From Paracoccus tegillarcae (lineage in GTDB: Bacteria > Pseudomonadota > Alphaproteobacteria > Rhodobacterales > Rhodobacteraceae): a stretch of DNA of 64,000 bases. How positions within the stretch are numbered: position 1 is the first letter of the stretch; each line of letters starts with the position of its first letter. A model generated the notes under the pieces. It had not been told where the DNA came from, searched no databases, and saw nothing but the letters and a program-made list of their open reading frames with translations. The translations under genes were made by a program, and so were the position numbers. The stretch is taken from positions 17,869 through 81,868 of the forward strand of contig NZ_CP025410.1 in assembly GCF_002847305.1 (NCBI RefSeq), read 5' to 3'. Shown here piece after piece: positions 1 through 9,148 of the stretch.

Positions 1-778
1 AGTTATGCAAGCGGCCAATGGGTGTATCTATTGCGCAGGGCGTCGGCGCGCGGAGCAGGTCGATCACATGCCGCCACGCATGATGTTTCGGTTGGGCCAG
101 CGCCCAAAAGGACTGGAATTTCCCAGTTGTGGCCCGTGCAACCAAGGTACCAGCCGCCTCGACGTCGCCGCATCATTTATGGCACGCACTTTCCCGGGAA
201 TCGCTACATCCGCCGACAGTGCGGAATGGGACAAGGTCATGAGCGAAGTGCATCGCGTTGCTCCGGACCTCCTTCGCGAGATGTGGATACCGCCGCACGA
301 AATGCGCCAAGCAATGTGGAGCGAGGGAATATTCGACCGCAATTTTGCTGCATTCCGGGCCGACGGCCCAATCATGGGTGCATATATGCAGGCATTCGCG
401 GCCAAGATTGGTTTCGCTTTGCACTACGAGGCCACCGGGAATTTCGTGCCCCCGGAGGGCCGAGTGCAGGTGCGATGGTTCACAAGCTCGGAGGTGTATG
501 GCGGTCGTCTGCCCCCCAGCCTATTCGCCAGTATTGGGACGCCCCGCATCATGCAGCAGGGCAAGATCACTTCGCAGGGCAACTTCGAGTACGGCTGGGG
601 CACCTATTTAGAGAGCCCCGATGTGCCGCTCTACTACGCCAGGGTCCGAGAGGCGTTTGCGGCCGCGGCTTTCGTCGTTCTGGATGAGGGATCGCTGCCT
701 TTTCCTGAGGGAGAACTTGCGACCTTCGCTCCTGGAGATCTTGTAATGCCGCTCTCGGACCGGATCACGGCAGGGTAG
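1..778 (+). CDS. HNH-type endonuclease-like protein (5' end lies across the circular junction)
   Basis: The N-terminus is cut by the window edge. The repeated end shows the full gene beginning at 57197, for a 271-aa product when the circle is closed. A zinc/HNH-like core sits near the start: CIYC, then DHMPPR, then CGPCNQ about 20 residues later. That is the usual Cys-x2-Cys, Asp-His, Cys-x2-Cys-x-Asn order of HNH-fold nucleases. The remaining ~200 residues match nothing I recognise. The next gene follows after 9 bp, so the two are probably cotranscribed. A defence role is inferred only from the neighbours (HEPN and GHKL proteins). Confidence 0.6.
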   Translation, partial: VMQAANGCIYCAGRRRAEQVDHMPPRMMFRLGQRPKGLEFPSCGPCNQGTSRLDVAASFMARTFPGIATSADSAEWDKVMSEVHRVAPDLLREMWIPPHEMRQAMWSEGIFDRNFAAFRADGPIMGAYMQAFAAKIGFALHYEATGNFVPPEGRVQVRWFTSSEVYGGRLPPSLFASIGTPRIMQQGKITSQGNFEYGWGTYLESPDVPLYYARVREAFAAAAFVVLDEGSLPFPEGELATFAPGDLVMPLSDRITAG

Positions 779-787
779 GAGAACAAA

Positions 788-1384
788 ATGAACCAGCCGA
801 CCGAAACCTCGGGCCAGCTGTTCGTGATCGTCATCGACGAGACTTACGGTGGTGACGAGGAAACTTGGGAGGCCGATAGCGAACGGTATCGGCGACAGCT
901 GGAACAGGAGTTCGAAGCGGTCTTTCAGGAGGTCAACGTCGGACCCGGGGCTGACATACCAGCCTTCCTGACCGAGGTGATCAACGCGAGAGTGCCGCTC
1001 TGGAGCGCTGCATTGGTCACGTTCTTCGCCGGCAAGAGGATCAAAGAGAACCTGGACGCTTGGACGGAGATGGCCTACGCCCTCCGTCGCTTCTTCGCCC
1101 GCCCCATCATTTTGGCGCGCCACGGCGCTGCAGTTCTCGCTTTGGAAGCAGTTTTCGATGAGTTGGGAGGCATGCCCAAGGTGGTCCGGCTTGTCCGCTA
1201 TCGAGCCGGGCACCTGGAGGAGGATGGTTCACCCGCCCAAGCCGACCTCGGCGATGGAATAGAAGAGAATCCGCCAACCCTCAACTTGGGTTATGTGGTT
1301 CACCTCTTTGAGATCGAGGCGGACGGGGTATTTTTTCGTGTGTCGGTGGACGGCAAACGGGCACAAGTCTGGCGCAGCGCCTGA
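788..1384 (+). CDS. hypothetical protein, partner of the HNH-type gene
   Basis: This 198-aa protein starts 9 bp after the HNH-type stop codon, with an AGGAGAAC ribosome site before the ATG. It is acidic at the N-terminus (residues 15-45, rich in Asp and Glu). A central stretch, around LWSAALVTFFAGKRI, could be an amphipathic or weakly membrane-associated helix. I do not recognise a family. It is read intact in both copies of the terminal repeat (58019-58615), which supports it as coding. Its tight spacing suggests a two-gene unit such as effector plus accessory or immunity protein. That is inference. Confidence 0.6.
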   Translation: MNQPTETSGQLFVIVIDETYGGDEETWEADSERYRRQLEQEFEAVFQEVNVGPGADIPAFLTEVINARVPLWSAALVTFFAGKRIKENLDAWTEMAYALRRFFARPIILARHGAAVLALEAVFDELGGMPKVVRLVRYRAGHLEEDGSPAQADLGDGIEENPPTLNLGYVVHLFEIEADGVFFRVSVDGKRAQVWRSA

Positions 1385-1418
1385 TCTTGGAGGTCTGCCA
1401 GTCTGGGCCGGGTCTACC

Positions 1419-2363
1419 CTATCGGTCCCACCATCCGTCGAGGATGCCTTTGAGCTGGGTGATCCGATCACGGACCAAAGAGGCCTTCTCGCCGGCCCAG
1501 AGAAGCGGATACATCGAACCGCCCTCGACCTGCGAGGCGAGGAGACCGGCGTGTCTGTTTGCAAAATCGGCCCAAGCTGCTTGCAATTCTTGAAGAGCAT
1601 CACCATCGATTCTAGGGAGGGCAGCTACTTTCCTCAAAATTGCCTCTAGCTCTTCCTCCTCACGGCGCAGGTCTTCGCCGGCAACTATGTTCATCCCGCT
1701 TTGCGTCTGAGGAACCGAGCCGCGGAGAACGTCGATTACGGACCAATCCGTTGCCTCGACAAACGTACTGGTGGCATCGATGAGGTCTGAAAGCTCCTTG
1801 GAGTCAAAGACAGTCCCGGTAGGAAGCTCGTGGGTTAGTACGTGGCGGACCTCGAAGAGTCGGGCGAGAGAAGTCATCATCACATCGTAATCGGCGACGA
1901 TGGGGGGCAGAGGCCATTCATCCATTTCCTCTGTCCAGCGCGGATGGACCGTCTGTAGCCTGCCCGCAAATCCGCCGACCAGGGTATCCAAGATGTTCAT
2001 GATTCCATCGACGCCACTGAGGGATACAGTATGGGCGACGAAATCTCCGATGGTCAGCTCGCGCCGGTCGACATGGGCAGCGAATGCGAGGTCGATCTTG
2101 GTGCCTTTGACGAGTTTCTCAGCACGCTCGAAGATGGCCTCGTCCCCGTCGACAAGCTCAGCGATCACTTCGCGCAGGAAAACCTCTAGAATCGTGACCA
2201 GTCGGATAGGCGCGAACTGAAGATGCAGGGGCGCGATCCCGGTAATGGCGTCAACCTCGGCGCGCAGCGCGTTGATTTGGCCGACCAATTCAGTGCCGAG
2301 GCGGCGATGCTCGCCGCGGCGGACGTTCCGGTCGATGATTTGCTGATAGGACGAGCGTCGCAT
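1419..2363 (-). CDS. HEPN-like domain fused to LprI-like C-terminal domain
   Basis: The product is 314 aa. Residues about 50-180 are helical and end in RHVLTH (R173-H178), which fits the R-x4-H catalytic motif of HEPN RNases. Residues about 255-310 resemble the LprI/DUF1311 domain: a W.DF.NRHAG...SQ.EGGSM.PL pattern, then RITQLKGIL. LprI domains are normally exported lysozyme inhibitors, but no signal peptide is visible here, so the domain is probably cytoplasmic. The gene converges on the HNH/partner pair, with 34 bp between stop codons. An RNase-type toxin or defence protein is the likeliest reading. The LprI assignment is by pattern only. Confidence 0.55.
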   Translation of the reverse strand: MRRSSYQQIIDRNVRRGEHRRLGTELVGQINALRAEVDAITGIAPLHLQFAPIRLVTILEVFLREVIAELVDGDEAIFERAEKLVKGTKIDLAFAAHVDRRELTIGDFVAHTVSLSGVDGIMNILDTLVGGFAGRLQTVHPRWTEEMDEWPLPPIVADYDVMMTSLARLFEVRHVLTHELPTGTVFDSKELSDLIDATSTFVEATDWSVIDVLRGSVPQTQSGMNIVAGEDLRREEEELEAILRKVAALPRIDGDALQELQAAWADFANRHAGLLASQVEGGSMYPLLWAGEKASLVRDRITQLKGILDGWWDR

Positions 2364-2741
2364 GGTTGTCGAAGTATAGCCTGTGAAAGCGGATTTCTAC
2401 ACTCCTTCAGCACAAGCCAGCAAGTTCCCCACTTCCGACCTTCATAATGGCTTCTCTCGTACTTGCGGAAAATGGCTGCTTCGGTGAGCTGCGAGGTAGT
2501 GCTAGCGCGAAAAGTAAACGTCCGCTTTGGGGCGGCTCTTCTTGCTGCGACTGCAATCGCTGCTGGACGGTCGAATGTCGGTGATGGGCTCTTCGCGTCG
2601 ATCTGCCGCCATGTGCAACGCGAGCGGTGCTGGGCTGCCTCTGACCCGCGCTCCCGGCCCAAAACGGTAAGTCGGCCGCAGCGCTAAGTGCTTAGATACA
2701 ACTTACCTAAGGGGTAAGTAGCGGTCAATGTATGGACAACG
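2364..2741. other. intergenic region with degenerate Rhodobacterales-type repeat
   Basis: No credible gene is seen. Around 2510-2600 there are short recurring words, such as GTCCGCTTTGGGGCGGC and GGTGATGGGCTCTTCG. They recur in altered form near 5895-5935 and, more loosely, at 8810-8990. The tract probably also holds the promoters of the minus-strand gene on its left (start 2363). Confidence 0.4.
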
Positions 2742-3407
2742 CTACGCCCCGTTTGGCGATTTCAAACGCAATGCCGCGCAAGCCCATTCCAAATAGCGCT
2801 TTGAAGTACCTTCTAGGTATGTGAGTGGATCAATTTCGGATAAGACTATGTCCCGTGGCACCGTGAACTTGATTTGGTGACTAAGCAAGCAGCCGATAAC
2901 ATAGTCGTCAAATTCATCTTCGTGAAATTGACACGCAGCAAGCCCAAAATGTTCATTCAACAATGGATCAATATTTGAATATATAAAGTTCAAACACTCA
3001 GATTGCGTATCGGCGTCTCCATCATCGACAAAGTGCTGAATCTGATTTCGAAGTGCCGCAATCCGTCGATAACTAGCTATGTTCGGAATTTTAATTCCTG
3101 ATGTGGCCCACAGTATGCTCGGCAACATCGAAAAATCGTGCGTTCGGCCATTCTTGAGAAGCCAGTTCAAATCAACTGCATCATTTGTTGTTTTTTCTCC
3201 AATATTCTTAAAAAGCAGCAAAGGATGCTCTTTAGCTATCAATGCCTTAAGAGTGAGTTCTCCCGCGTGAGCTGCCGCCAAAGGCGCGAGTGATTTCCGG
3301 TGCTCCATTCCAGGATCAAAATAGACGGCATCGGTGTTTGCCCTTGTCAGAGCATCAGTCGCAAGCCTAAGAATTCTTGTAGATATATCCCTCAAACTTT
3401 CGTGCAT
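2742..3407 (-). CDS. HEPN-like protein
   Basis: This 221-aa protein carries HAGELTLKALIAKEHPLLLF at residues 47-66, followed at 120-125 by RNQIQH. That R-x4-H motif lies within ALRNQIQHF, a layout typical of HEPN RNase-type toxins and of HEPN proteins found in defence loci. The gene and its flanks are clearly AT-richer than the secretion genes, a sign of separate acquisition. It lies upstream of the HEPN-LprI gene on the same strand but 380 bp away. Toxin activity is inferred from the motif. Confidence 0.5.
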   Translation of the reverse strand: MHESLRDISTRILRLATDALTRANTDAVYFDPGMEHRKSLAPLAAAHAGELTLKALIAKEHPLLLFKNIGEKTTNDAVDLNWLLKNGRTHDFSMLPSILWATSGIKIPNIASYRRIAALRNQIQHFVDDGDADTQSECLNFIYSNIDPLLNEHFGLAACQFHEDEFDDYVIGCLLSHQIKFTVPRDIVLSEIDPLTYLEGTSKRYLEWACAALRLKSPNGA

Positions 3408-3544
3408 GATGTCATCACTTTTAACCGAGCACTTGCGGGTGAATGAAAATCAAGAGAGGTTGAGAGAAGAATTGAGATTTTTCGAGCACCGGACTCTTGT
3501 TGCGCAACATTGCCGGCACGATCACTTGCGTGCTTGCTTTAGTA

Positions 3545-5542
3545 TCAATCATCTAGAAGAACCTTGCTGAAGGCCTGATTCCGTTTCTTCGCCATAGAAA
3601 CCAAGGTGTCGTAACCAAACGCCTGAATGAAAATTTCGCCATTGTCGAAATACTGCGTCCAAATCTTGGGATCATGAGGATTCTGAAAATTGTGGCGCTT
3701 TAGAACTTTGATCAGGGTTGGGGTCAAATCAGCGATAATGAAAGCGCTACGGCGGGCAACTCGTTCGAACGACATATGGCCACCATCAGTTCTGGTGATG
3801 CCTCCCGCCCCGACTGCCTTTTCCAAAGTGTCGATGACCTGCGTTACCGGGTCCGACTTTGCTGGCCCAAAGCTGTAGTCATTACGGCTAGGCTTCTTGA
3901 ACTCAACGATAGTCAGGGTAGTGCCATCTTCGTCGCCTAGCACCATCGTATCGTCGTAGAACAAGAGGTCAGTGACTTTGTCACCTTTCTTTCTTCCCCC
4001 TCCGTGCATCGTTCGGTCACTCGACACATACGGCAAGAAAGCGAGAGCATCGTCAATCAACCAAAGATTATGCTGGAAATATTCAACATTCACGCTGTCG
4101 CTAAATCGGCGAAAGATCAGGGAGTGAACCTCATCCTCAGCACCACGTGTTTTAGCGTCATCGAATTTTCGAGCGGCGTCGAGCAGCTCAATAATGCTCT
4201 TCCGATGAATGACATACTCGGCGAGCGCCTCTTTTTTTCCAGCATCAATGCGGCTCGCCAAATCCTTTATCTTGTCGGCATATGATGCTGGGTCATTGGC
4301 CGCCTCAGTGATCTGCTTGAGCAAATCGCCGGTGTTTCGGTAACGGGACAGCGCGAGGTCTTGAACAAATTCTTCCGGCCCCCAGTGGTTGGGTTTCTTT
4401 GCAACATACTCGGAAAGAGATTGCCCCTTGAGGCCCAAGCGGAGAATCGGATTTTCATGCAGAGCCACATTGAGTTTCTGAGCCTGTCCGGTCTTAATCT
4501 TTTCGATTTGCTGTTTCTCGCGGTCCTGAATCTTCTCGCAGACAATTCCTACAATTTCTTCAATCGCTTTTGGCGGAAGGTCCAGGCTAGTGCGAGAGTC
4601 GTTCAAACGCGTTTCAAAAGCTTCGCCTCGAACAACGGCCACAATGATAAACTTGCTATCGTCCTTGTCTACGAAATGTGTGGCGCCTAGCTTGTTTGAA
4701 AGGTCGCGGGGGTGTCCAACAATTCGATCCGCCGCCGCGAAAAGTAGACTATGGCTTTTGAACTGTCTTGTTTTGGGGATCTTTGTCAGTGTGTAATTCA
4801 GGGAGCACGTTACACCCTCAATAGTAGTGTCGATCTGGCCTGCAGCGTGTTCAACGAACACTGCCTTGAAATAGCTGGTGATGTTTTCCGGTTCATCATC
4901 GTCGAACTGAAGAAAAATCTCAGGCAGCCCGCGATACAGAAAATATGGCAGGAAGTGCGAGCCGATTTGGTCCTTCACATCCTGCTTTGATAGTGAGCCA
5001 ATGAGTTCGAACCAATCTTTCAGAGGTTCATCCAGTTCGACACACATGCCACACCCTGAGAATTCAGGTTTGCCATCATGGAAGATGATCTCCTCATCTT
5101 GGGAAATGTCAAAACGGAAGGTCCTTGTTTCCTCTATAGTGGCGATCTCAAAGCGACTAGAATAGTGAATCCGAGAGAATACTTTGAAGGCAATGAAGCG
5201 CCCGAAGCCGCGCCCGCGCTTGCTAAGTTTATACCCGCTGAAAGGTGTCCGAAACGATTTATAGTTTTCCTCATTCAAGCCAACGCCATTATCTGTGACG
5301 CTAATCAGTATCTTTTTAGGATCGTTTAGGCTTTCAAATTTGACGAGAATTTTCCCCTTGCGAGATGCTTGATCATTGAAACGCTGCTCGATTCCATCCA
5401 TCGAGTTCGAAAGCGCTTCGAAAACGGGCAACAGGAAGCCTTGCACGTTGACAGATAAATTGGTGCGTTCGAGAACTGCCAGCATGTCGGGCTTGATCAA
5501 GGTATCTGCATCATGCCCTAGCACTTTGTTACCATCCATCAT
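3545..5542 (-). CDS. GHKL (Hsp90/MORC-like) ATPase with C-terminal PD-(D/E)xK-like nuclease motif
   Basis: This 665-aa protein begins with a GHKL ATP-binding fold: N box EALSNSMDG (E42, N46), G1 box DNGVG (84-88) and G2 loop GRGFGR (110-115). The middle is charged and helical. Near the end D525 is followed by E547-F-K549, read as TDLLFYDD...IVEFKK, a plausible PD-(D/E)xK nuclease core. A GHKL switch joined to a nuclease is a known theme in bacterial conflict systems, where ATP-driven clamp closure could gate cleavage. An AGGGAAAC site precedes the ATG. No named defence system is matched with confidence. Confidence 0.65.
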   Translation of the reverse strand: MMDGNKVLGHDADTLIKPDMLAVLERTNLSVNVQGFLLPVFEALSNSMDGIEQRFNDQASRKGKILVKFESLNDPKKILISVTDNGVGLNEENYKSFRTPFSGYKLSKRGRGFGRFIAFKVFSRIHYSSRFEIATIEETRTFRFDISQDEEIIFHDGKPEFSGCGMCVELDEPLKDWFELIGSLSKQDVKDQIGSHFLPYFLYRGLPEIFLQFDDDEPENITSYFKAVFVEHAAGQIDTTIEGVTCSLNYTLTKIPKTRQFKSHSLLFAAADRIVGHPRDLSNKLGATHFVDKDDSKFIIVAVVRGEAFETRLNDSRTSLDLPPKAIEEIVGIVCEKIQDREKQQIEKIKTGQAQKLNVALHENPILRLGLKGQSLSEYVAKKPNHWGPEEFVQDLALSRYRNTGDLLKQITEAANDPASYADKIKDLASRIDAGKKEALAEYVIHRKSIIELLDAARKFDDAKTRGAEDEVHSLIFRRFSDSVNVEYFQHNLWLIDDALAFLPYVSSDRTMHGGGRKKGDKVTDLLFYDDTMVLGDEDGTTLTIVEFKKPSRNDYSFGPAKSDPVTQVIDTLEKAVGAGGITRTDGGHMSFERVARRSAFIIADLTPTLIKVLKRHNFQNPHDPKIWTQYFDNGEIFIQAFGYDTLVSMAKKRNQAFSKVLLDD

Positions 5543-6420
5543 GTTTCCCTAATGCGTTGTTCCGAGGGGATTATCGAAGGCTGCTTGCGACGGTATCAGG
5601 GAGGGAGGTTGGCGTCACGACGAAATGCCTCGGCTGTTCAAGTTCGTTGGAACAACCAGTTAGGAAAAACCGCTTGGAGATCGATGCCGGAGTTTGCTTC
5701 GCTGCGCTCTTCGGAGTGCTATCACTGTTGTGGACAGCGGACGCCAGTTGACCCTCAGATCCTGGCCAGCTTGGATCCATGCTGTCGCCACGGTGACCGT
5801 GGGCTTAGGCTGCGACCGGACATCCGTTGCTATTAACACGAACATTCGCAAAGGGCCGGGCGCTCACGCTGCACCTGCATTCGCTGCCGTCGGCATGAGT
5901 GTTGGCGATGGGCTCTTCACAATGATCTGCGCCGCTGCGTGACCCTGCAACCGTCATCAGGCTTGGTCTAGGCGAAGCCGACCGCGAGACGCCGATCAAG
6001 CAGGAATGTTGTGCCGCCGCTTCCCGGGACAAGCCATTCGTGACTCTTGCAGCATCCCGGTGCAGGCTTTGAACTTGTTGCGGGCGGCTGCCGGACAACC
6101 CTGAAGCTGCATATGCGGCTTGACGCCCTAAAATCGACCGTGAGCCCGAACGTGAAGCCGTTCTCATGAATGGCCTGGGCAGTTGGCGGGCAGCCCATCA
6201 CGTTCTCGCCCGCGACAACCTGATCGCCCATGAAGTGGGGATATCCCTGCGCCGCTGTTTTTCGTCAACCGGCTTTCCCCTCGAGCGGGCCTGCCCGATG
6301 TGAAGTTCCGTTACAGGCTGCAAGACACCAAGAGAAGGGCCAAGGCAGCGGCTTGATCTTCGGCCCGGCACCGGCTTTCTTGCCTCCGGGCCATCATCGG
6401 CCCCGCACGGGAACGGTTAC
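5543..6420. other. gene-free tract, probably decayed sequence
   Basis: No reading frame here has coding character in either copy of the terminal repeat. Short repeat words shared with 2510-2600 occur near 5895-5935 (GATGGGCTCTTCACAATG). The right part (5970-6420) looks like a decayed protein-coding remnant that I cannot assign. It leads directly into the threonine aldolase stub. Confidence 0.35.
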
Positions 6421-6519
6421 ATGGCAGTCATGGACGATTTCCGCTCGAACACTGTGACGCGGCCGGATGCTGCAATGCGGGCCGCCATGGCCTCTGCCGA
6501 GGTCGGAGACGCGATCTAT
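6421..6519 (+). pseudogene. N-terminal stub of a low-specificity threonine aldolase
   Basis: The frame from 6421 reads FRSNTVTRPDAAMRAAMASA followed by EVGDAIY. This closely resembles the conserved start of PLP-dependent L-threonine aldolases (F/L-RSDTVTRP...VGDDVYG). The match stops after about 33 residues, exactly where the IS630-type transposase remnant begins on the other strand. The aldolase gene was therefore cut by a transposition or deletion event. No other part of the gene is present in the window. Confidence 0.6.
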
Positions 6520-7037
6520 CACCGCAGTGAGCGCGACCACGCAGGCAGGTAAGGTTCGTCTTGATGGACGTCTCGTCTATAAATACAAGCCGTTCCGGCT
6601 GACGCCGCAGTGCAGGCAAGCGGCGCGTCAACCAATCGTGCCGGGCCTGCCTTACACTTGCGCGGCCCCGTCGCTGGCCACCAGCGATTTTTTTTATAGG
6701 TGAAGCCGAGCCGTGACAGCAGCGCGGCAATGGAAGAATGGTGAGCTTCGAGACCTTCCGCCATCGCCAGGGCGTCGCGCAGTTCGAAGAGCGTCATGTC
6801 AGGATCCTGGGTGACCAGTTCCTCGAAAAACGCCTGGAATGGCGCGAGCTTGCCTCGCCCAAGAGGGCGCCCCTGAGGCGCGGGATGAGCGTGGCCGCGT
6901 GTCCGGATCAGGCGTGCCCACCGTGCGCCTGTTGCAGGTGACAGCTTCAGGCGCATGGCTGCGGCACGGCCGCTCAGGCCCTCTTCGATATGGCGCTGAA
7001 ACCGCGTCCGGAGCGCATTCGGCAAAGGTGCTGACAT
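6520..7037 (-). pseudogene. IS630-family transposase, truncated and frameshifted
   Basis: The N-terminal part reads as an intact helix-turn-helix region (LSGRAAAMRLKLSPATGARW), then ELRDALA and LGFTYKK. After an A8 run (6688-6695) the frame is lost. The continuation, RHDWLTRRLPALRRQPERLV then FIDETSIKTNLTCLRGRA, lies in another frame and contains the first catalytic Asp of the DDE set (FIDE). At least two indels are needed to join the frames. The C-terminal half, with the other catalytic residues, is missing where the aldolase stub begins. The A8 run could allow slippage, but the missing end makes the gene dead. Confidence 0.75.
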
Positions 7038-7118
7038 GACCCATTCTCCCCAAACAAGAGGAGCACAAACCGAGTCTTGCAGGAATCCCTCTGCGATTCA
7101 CGTTGTTACCGAAACGCT

Positions 7119-7457
7119 TTAATGCATGAACCTCTTCAATTCGCTAGACGAGAGGACACTGCCAAGAAGGAACGCTTGATGGCTTTTGGCCATCAAATCT
7201 TGCCTCTCTCGAATGGCCGAACTTACATCGGTCTCTACGGCAAATGAGCTGCGATCAAAACCGGTCTTTTCAAACCTCATGGAGGCAAATCGATTTGGGG
7301 TCAGCCCGTTGACCGAAAGCAAGTCGAAAAGCACAATGCCCTCGAAGCCTAAGTTAGCAAGCTTCAAGGTGAGAAGTTTAATCTCACGTAAGGGGTGGAA
7401 ATCTGCCGTGGCCGTAACCACAGCTATTTCACCAATTATGCGGACGGTTTCAATCAT
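7119..7457 (-). CDS. rnlB: RnlB-like antitoxin
   Basis: This 112-aa protein starts 10 bp after the rnlA stop codon on the same strand. Its centre, GIVLFDLLSVNGLTPNRFAS, matches the E. coli RnlB signature (G-x-LFDLL-x-x-NG-x-x-x-NRF) as I remember it. RnlB binds and silences the RNase RnlA in the type II RNase LS toxin-antitoxin pair. The gene order toxin-antitoxin is the same as in E. coli. On a plasmid the pair would act in maintenance and possibly in phage restriction. Confidence 0.8.
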   Translation of the reverse strand: MIETVRIIGEIAVVTATADFHPLREIKLLTLKLANLGFEGIVLFDLLSVNGLTPNRFASMRFEKTGFDRSSFAVETDVSSAIRERQDLMAKSHQAFLLGSVLSSSELKRFMH

Positions 7458-7467
7458 TGCTCCACTC

Positions 7468-8523
7468 TCATTGAATCAGCGCATCAATTGCTGAATACGC
7501 ATCTTTTGATAAGCCAATAGCTGAATCCAAGGTATTTATCATTCTGCTGCCACCAGAGAATTCCTCCATGTGAAAAATTGCGTGGCGGTGCTTACGGTAA
7601 AAAGTATAACCATTGCTTAGCGATTCCGCTATTTTCTTTGAAACTTTTCCCTGATGCTCAAGTTTTAGGGTGCATTTCCCCGATGCTACATCAAAGAAGT
7701 CACCAAAGCCATTCTCGGCATCTTGAACCGACATATTGTGTTTGGCCATCTTGAGCTTCAGAATACCCTCAAGCGATCGCAAATCAGGATAGAGTAGAAG
7801 GCAATAGTCTGGCAGGTTAGGCGCAGCAAGCTTGACGCAGCAACTAGAAATCAAAAGTTTTTTGATATCATCAGGGATATTGACATAGCTATTGGGGAAG
7901 AAAGTCTTGAGGTAATCTTCAGCCATTTCTTTCCGGACAATATCCGCGCTACTTTCATCCTTACGATACAGGACTTGCTCAAGCCCCTTCAGGTCCAAAA
8001 GATCAGTAAGCATAAATATAACGCGCCGATAGCAAGAAAGAGGCTTGCCCTGAACCTGTAATACCCTTGTGCGACGATGGTGAGTAAGTTTAAGAGAGTC
8101 GTGATGTTCAACGCTCTTTAACGTTACTTGCTTGGTAAGTTCATCATTGCGATTAGTCGCAACTTCGACGCCATCTTCCATAAGATCTAAAATTGAATCG
8201 AATGACTCAGAGGTTATTCCTTTAAGAGCGTAGTTTACGTTCTCAAATTCAGCAGGATTAATTGTGGCCTTCAGGTGGACAGCTAGTTCCTCCCCTATCG
8301 GCTGGTTCTTTCCCATCTTCCATTGGATAGTTGTTGTGCCAGTCTTATTGAGGTGTAAATCCACGGTTGCAAACTGAGCGCCCGGACGACCAAAGACCAG
8401 CCTTTTGCGCTTGTCGGAGGTTTCGATTTCGCCGTCAATTGAATAACCCGCTGATTCAATGAATCGCTGAATGTGCTCATCCAGTGTCTCACGATCTATA
8501 TTTAAGTCCTTGTAGTCAGTCAT
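7468..8523 (-). CDS. rnlA: RnlA-like toxin (RNase LS)
   Basis: This 351-aa protein is close to the E. coli RnlA length (357). Distinct matches are LQVQGKPLSCYRRV (155-168), LLDLKGLEQVL (175-185), CVKLAAPNLPDYCLLLYP (229-246) and the end RHAIFHME. R313 and H318 form the HEPN R-x4-H site. In the known family RnlA degrades mRNA when RnlB is lost, for example during T4 infection, and is countered by phage Dmd. The region is AT-rich compared with the secretion operon, suggesting transfer from elsewhere. Confidence 0.88.
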   Translation of the reverse strand: MTDYKDLNIDRETLDEHIQRFIESAGYSIDGEIETSDKRKRLVFGRPGAQFATVDLHLNKTGTTTIQWKMGKNQPIGEELAVHLKATINPAEFENVNYALKGITSESFDSILDLMEDGVEVATNRNDELTKQVTLKSVEHHDSLKLTHHRRTRVLQVQGKPLSCYRRVIFMLTDLLDLKGLEQVLYRKDESSADIVRKEMAEDYLKTFFPNSYVNIPDDIKKLLISSCCVKLAAPNLPDYCLLLYPDLRSLEGILKLKMAKHNMSVQDAENGFGDFFDVASGKCTLKLEHQGKVSKKIAESLSNGYTFYRKHRHAIFHMEEFSGGSRMINTLDSAIGLSKDAYSAIDALIQ

Positions 8524-9093
8524 CTCATATACCTAGCAATGATCGGTAGCGCCCCAGTAAATGATTTGAAGATCTGGACGCGACATATTTTTTGGTTGTC
8601 AGGCTTTTCCGGTGGGCAACCAGACATAGGAGTAGTCTTCGACACCAGCAACGCTAATGAGGTCGACGCAAGGACGCGAAGGGCGGGGAAATCCTAGCTT
8701 TATGCTTTGACCACACGCTTGTCAATTACAGCGAAGGCCCGCTCTCCGCCCTGTCCTATGTGCGGGTCATGTCTGGTCCAACAAAGTGATCCTAGCTGAA
8801 TGTCCGCTTCAACATTCTGGTAAGGTTGCGTTCGCATCAGTAGCGAATGACCGCTTTCCGCCCGACCTGCGGGTCTTGCCCGCCAGTCATTGCCATGTCC
8901 CCGAATGTCGGCTTGTCCAGATTGCCGCGGATACGACGCTGCATCGCCGAATGTCGGCTCTCCGCCCACTACGCATGTCGTCGCCCATGGAGCGGTGACC
9001 ACAGGCCTTGTTGAGGGGCGTCCACGAGTAGATTTAGGGTATACCCCAGACTGACAGCCCGAGTGAACAATGATTGCGGGCGGATTTCTGTTT
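8524..9093. other. intergenic region with repeated palindromic words
   Basis: No gene is seen. Between about 8800 and 8990 there are repeated elements such as GAATGTCGGCT (twice), GAATGTCCGCTTC and CCGCTTTCCGCCCG. The segment CGACCTGCGGGTCTTGCC forms a short stem. These words are of a kind common between genes in Rhodobacterales. The left half (8560-8700) may be a decayed gene end, unassigned. Confidence 0.35.
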
Positions 9094-9148
9094 ATTTTGG
9101 GTTCGTTCTGAGATAATGAGCAAATCACGTAGAAGGTCGACCCAAAAT
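9094..9148. promoter_or_regulatory. inverted repeat before the resolvase gene, possible res subsite or operator
   Basis: ATTTTGGGTTCG (9094-9105) faces CGACCCAAAAT (9138-9148) across 32 bp, and the right arm overlaps the resolvase start codon. Resolvases of this family bind paired subsites directly upstream of their own gene and repress it. Only one pair of arms is visible, so a full three-subsite res is not shown. Confidence 0.35.

Noticed and set aside
6688..6695. Programmed frameshift in the IS630 transposase at an A8 run
   Set aside because: A second indel further on and loss of the C-terminal half mean slippage alone would not give a working enzyme; the run length also differs between the two copies.
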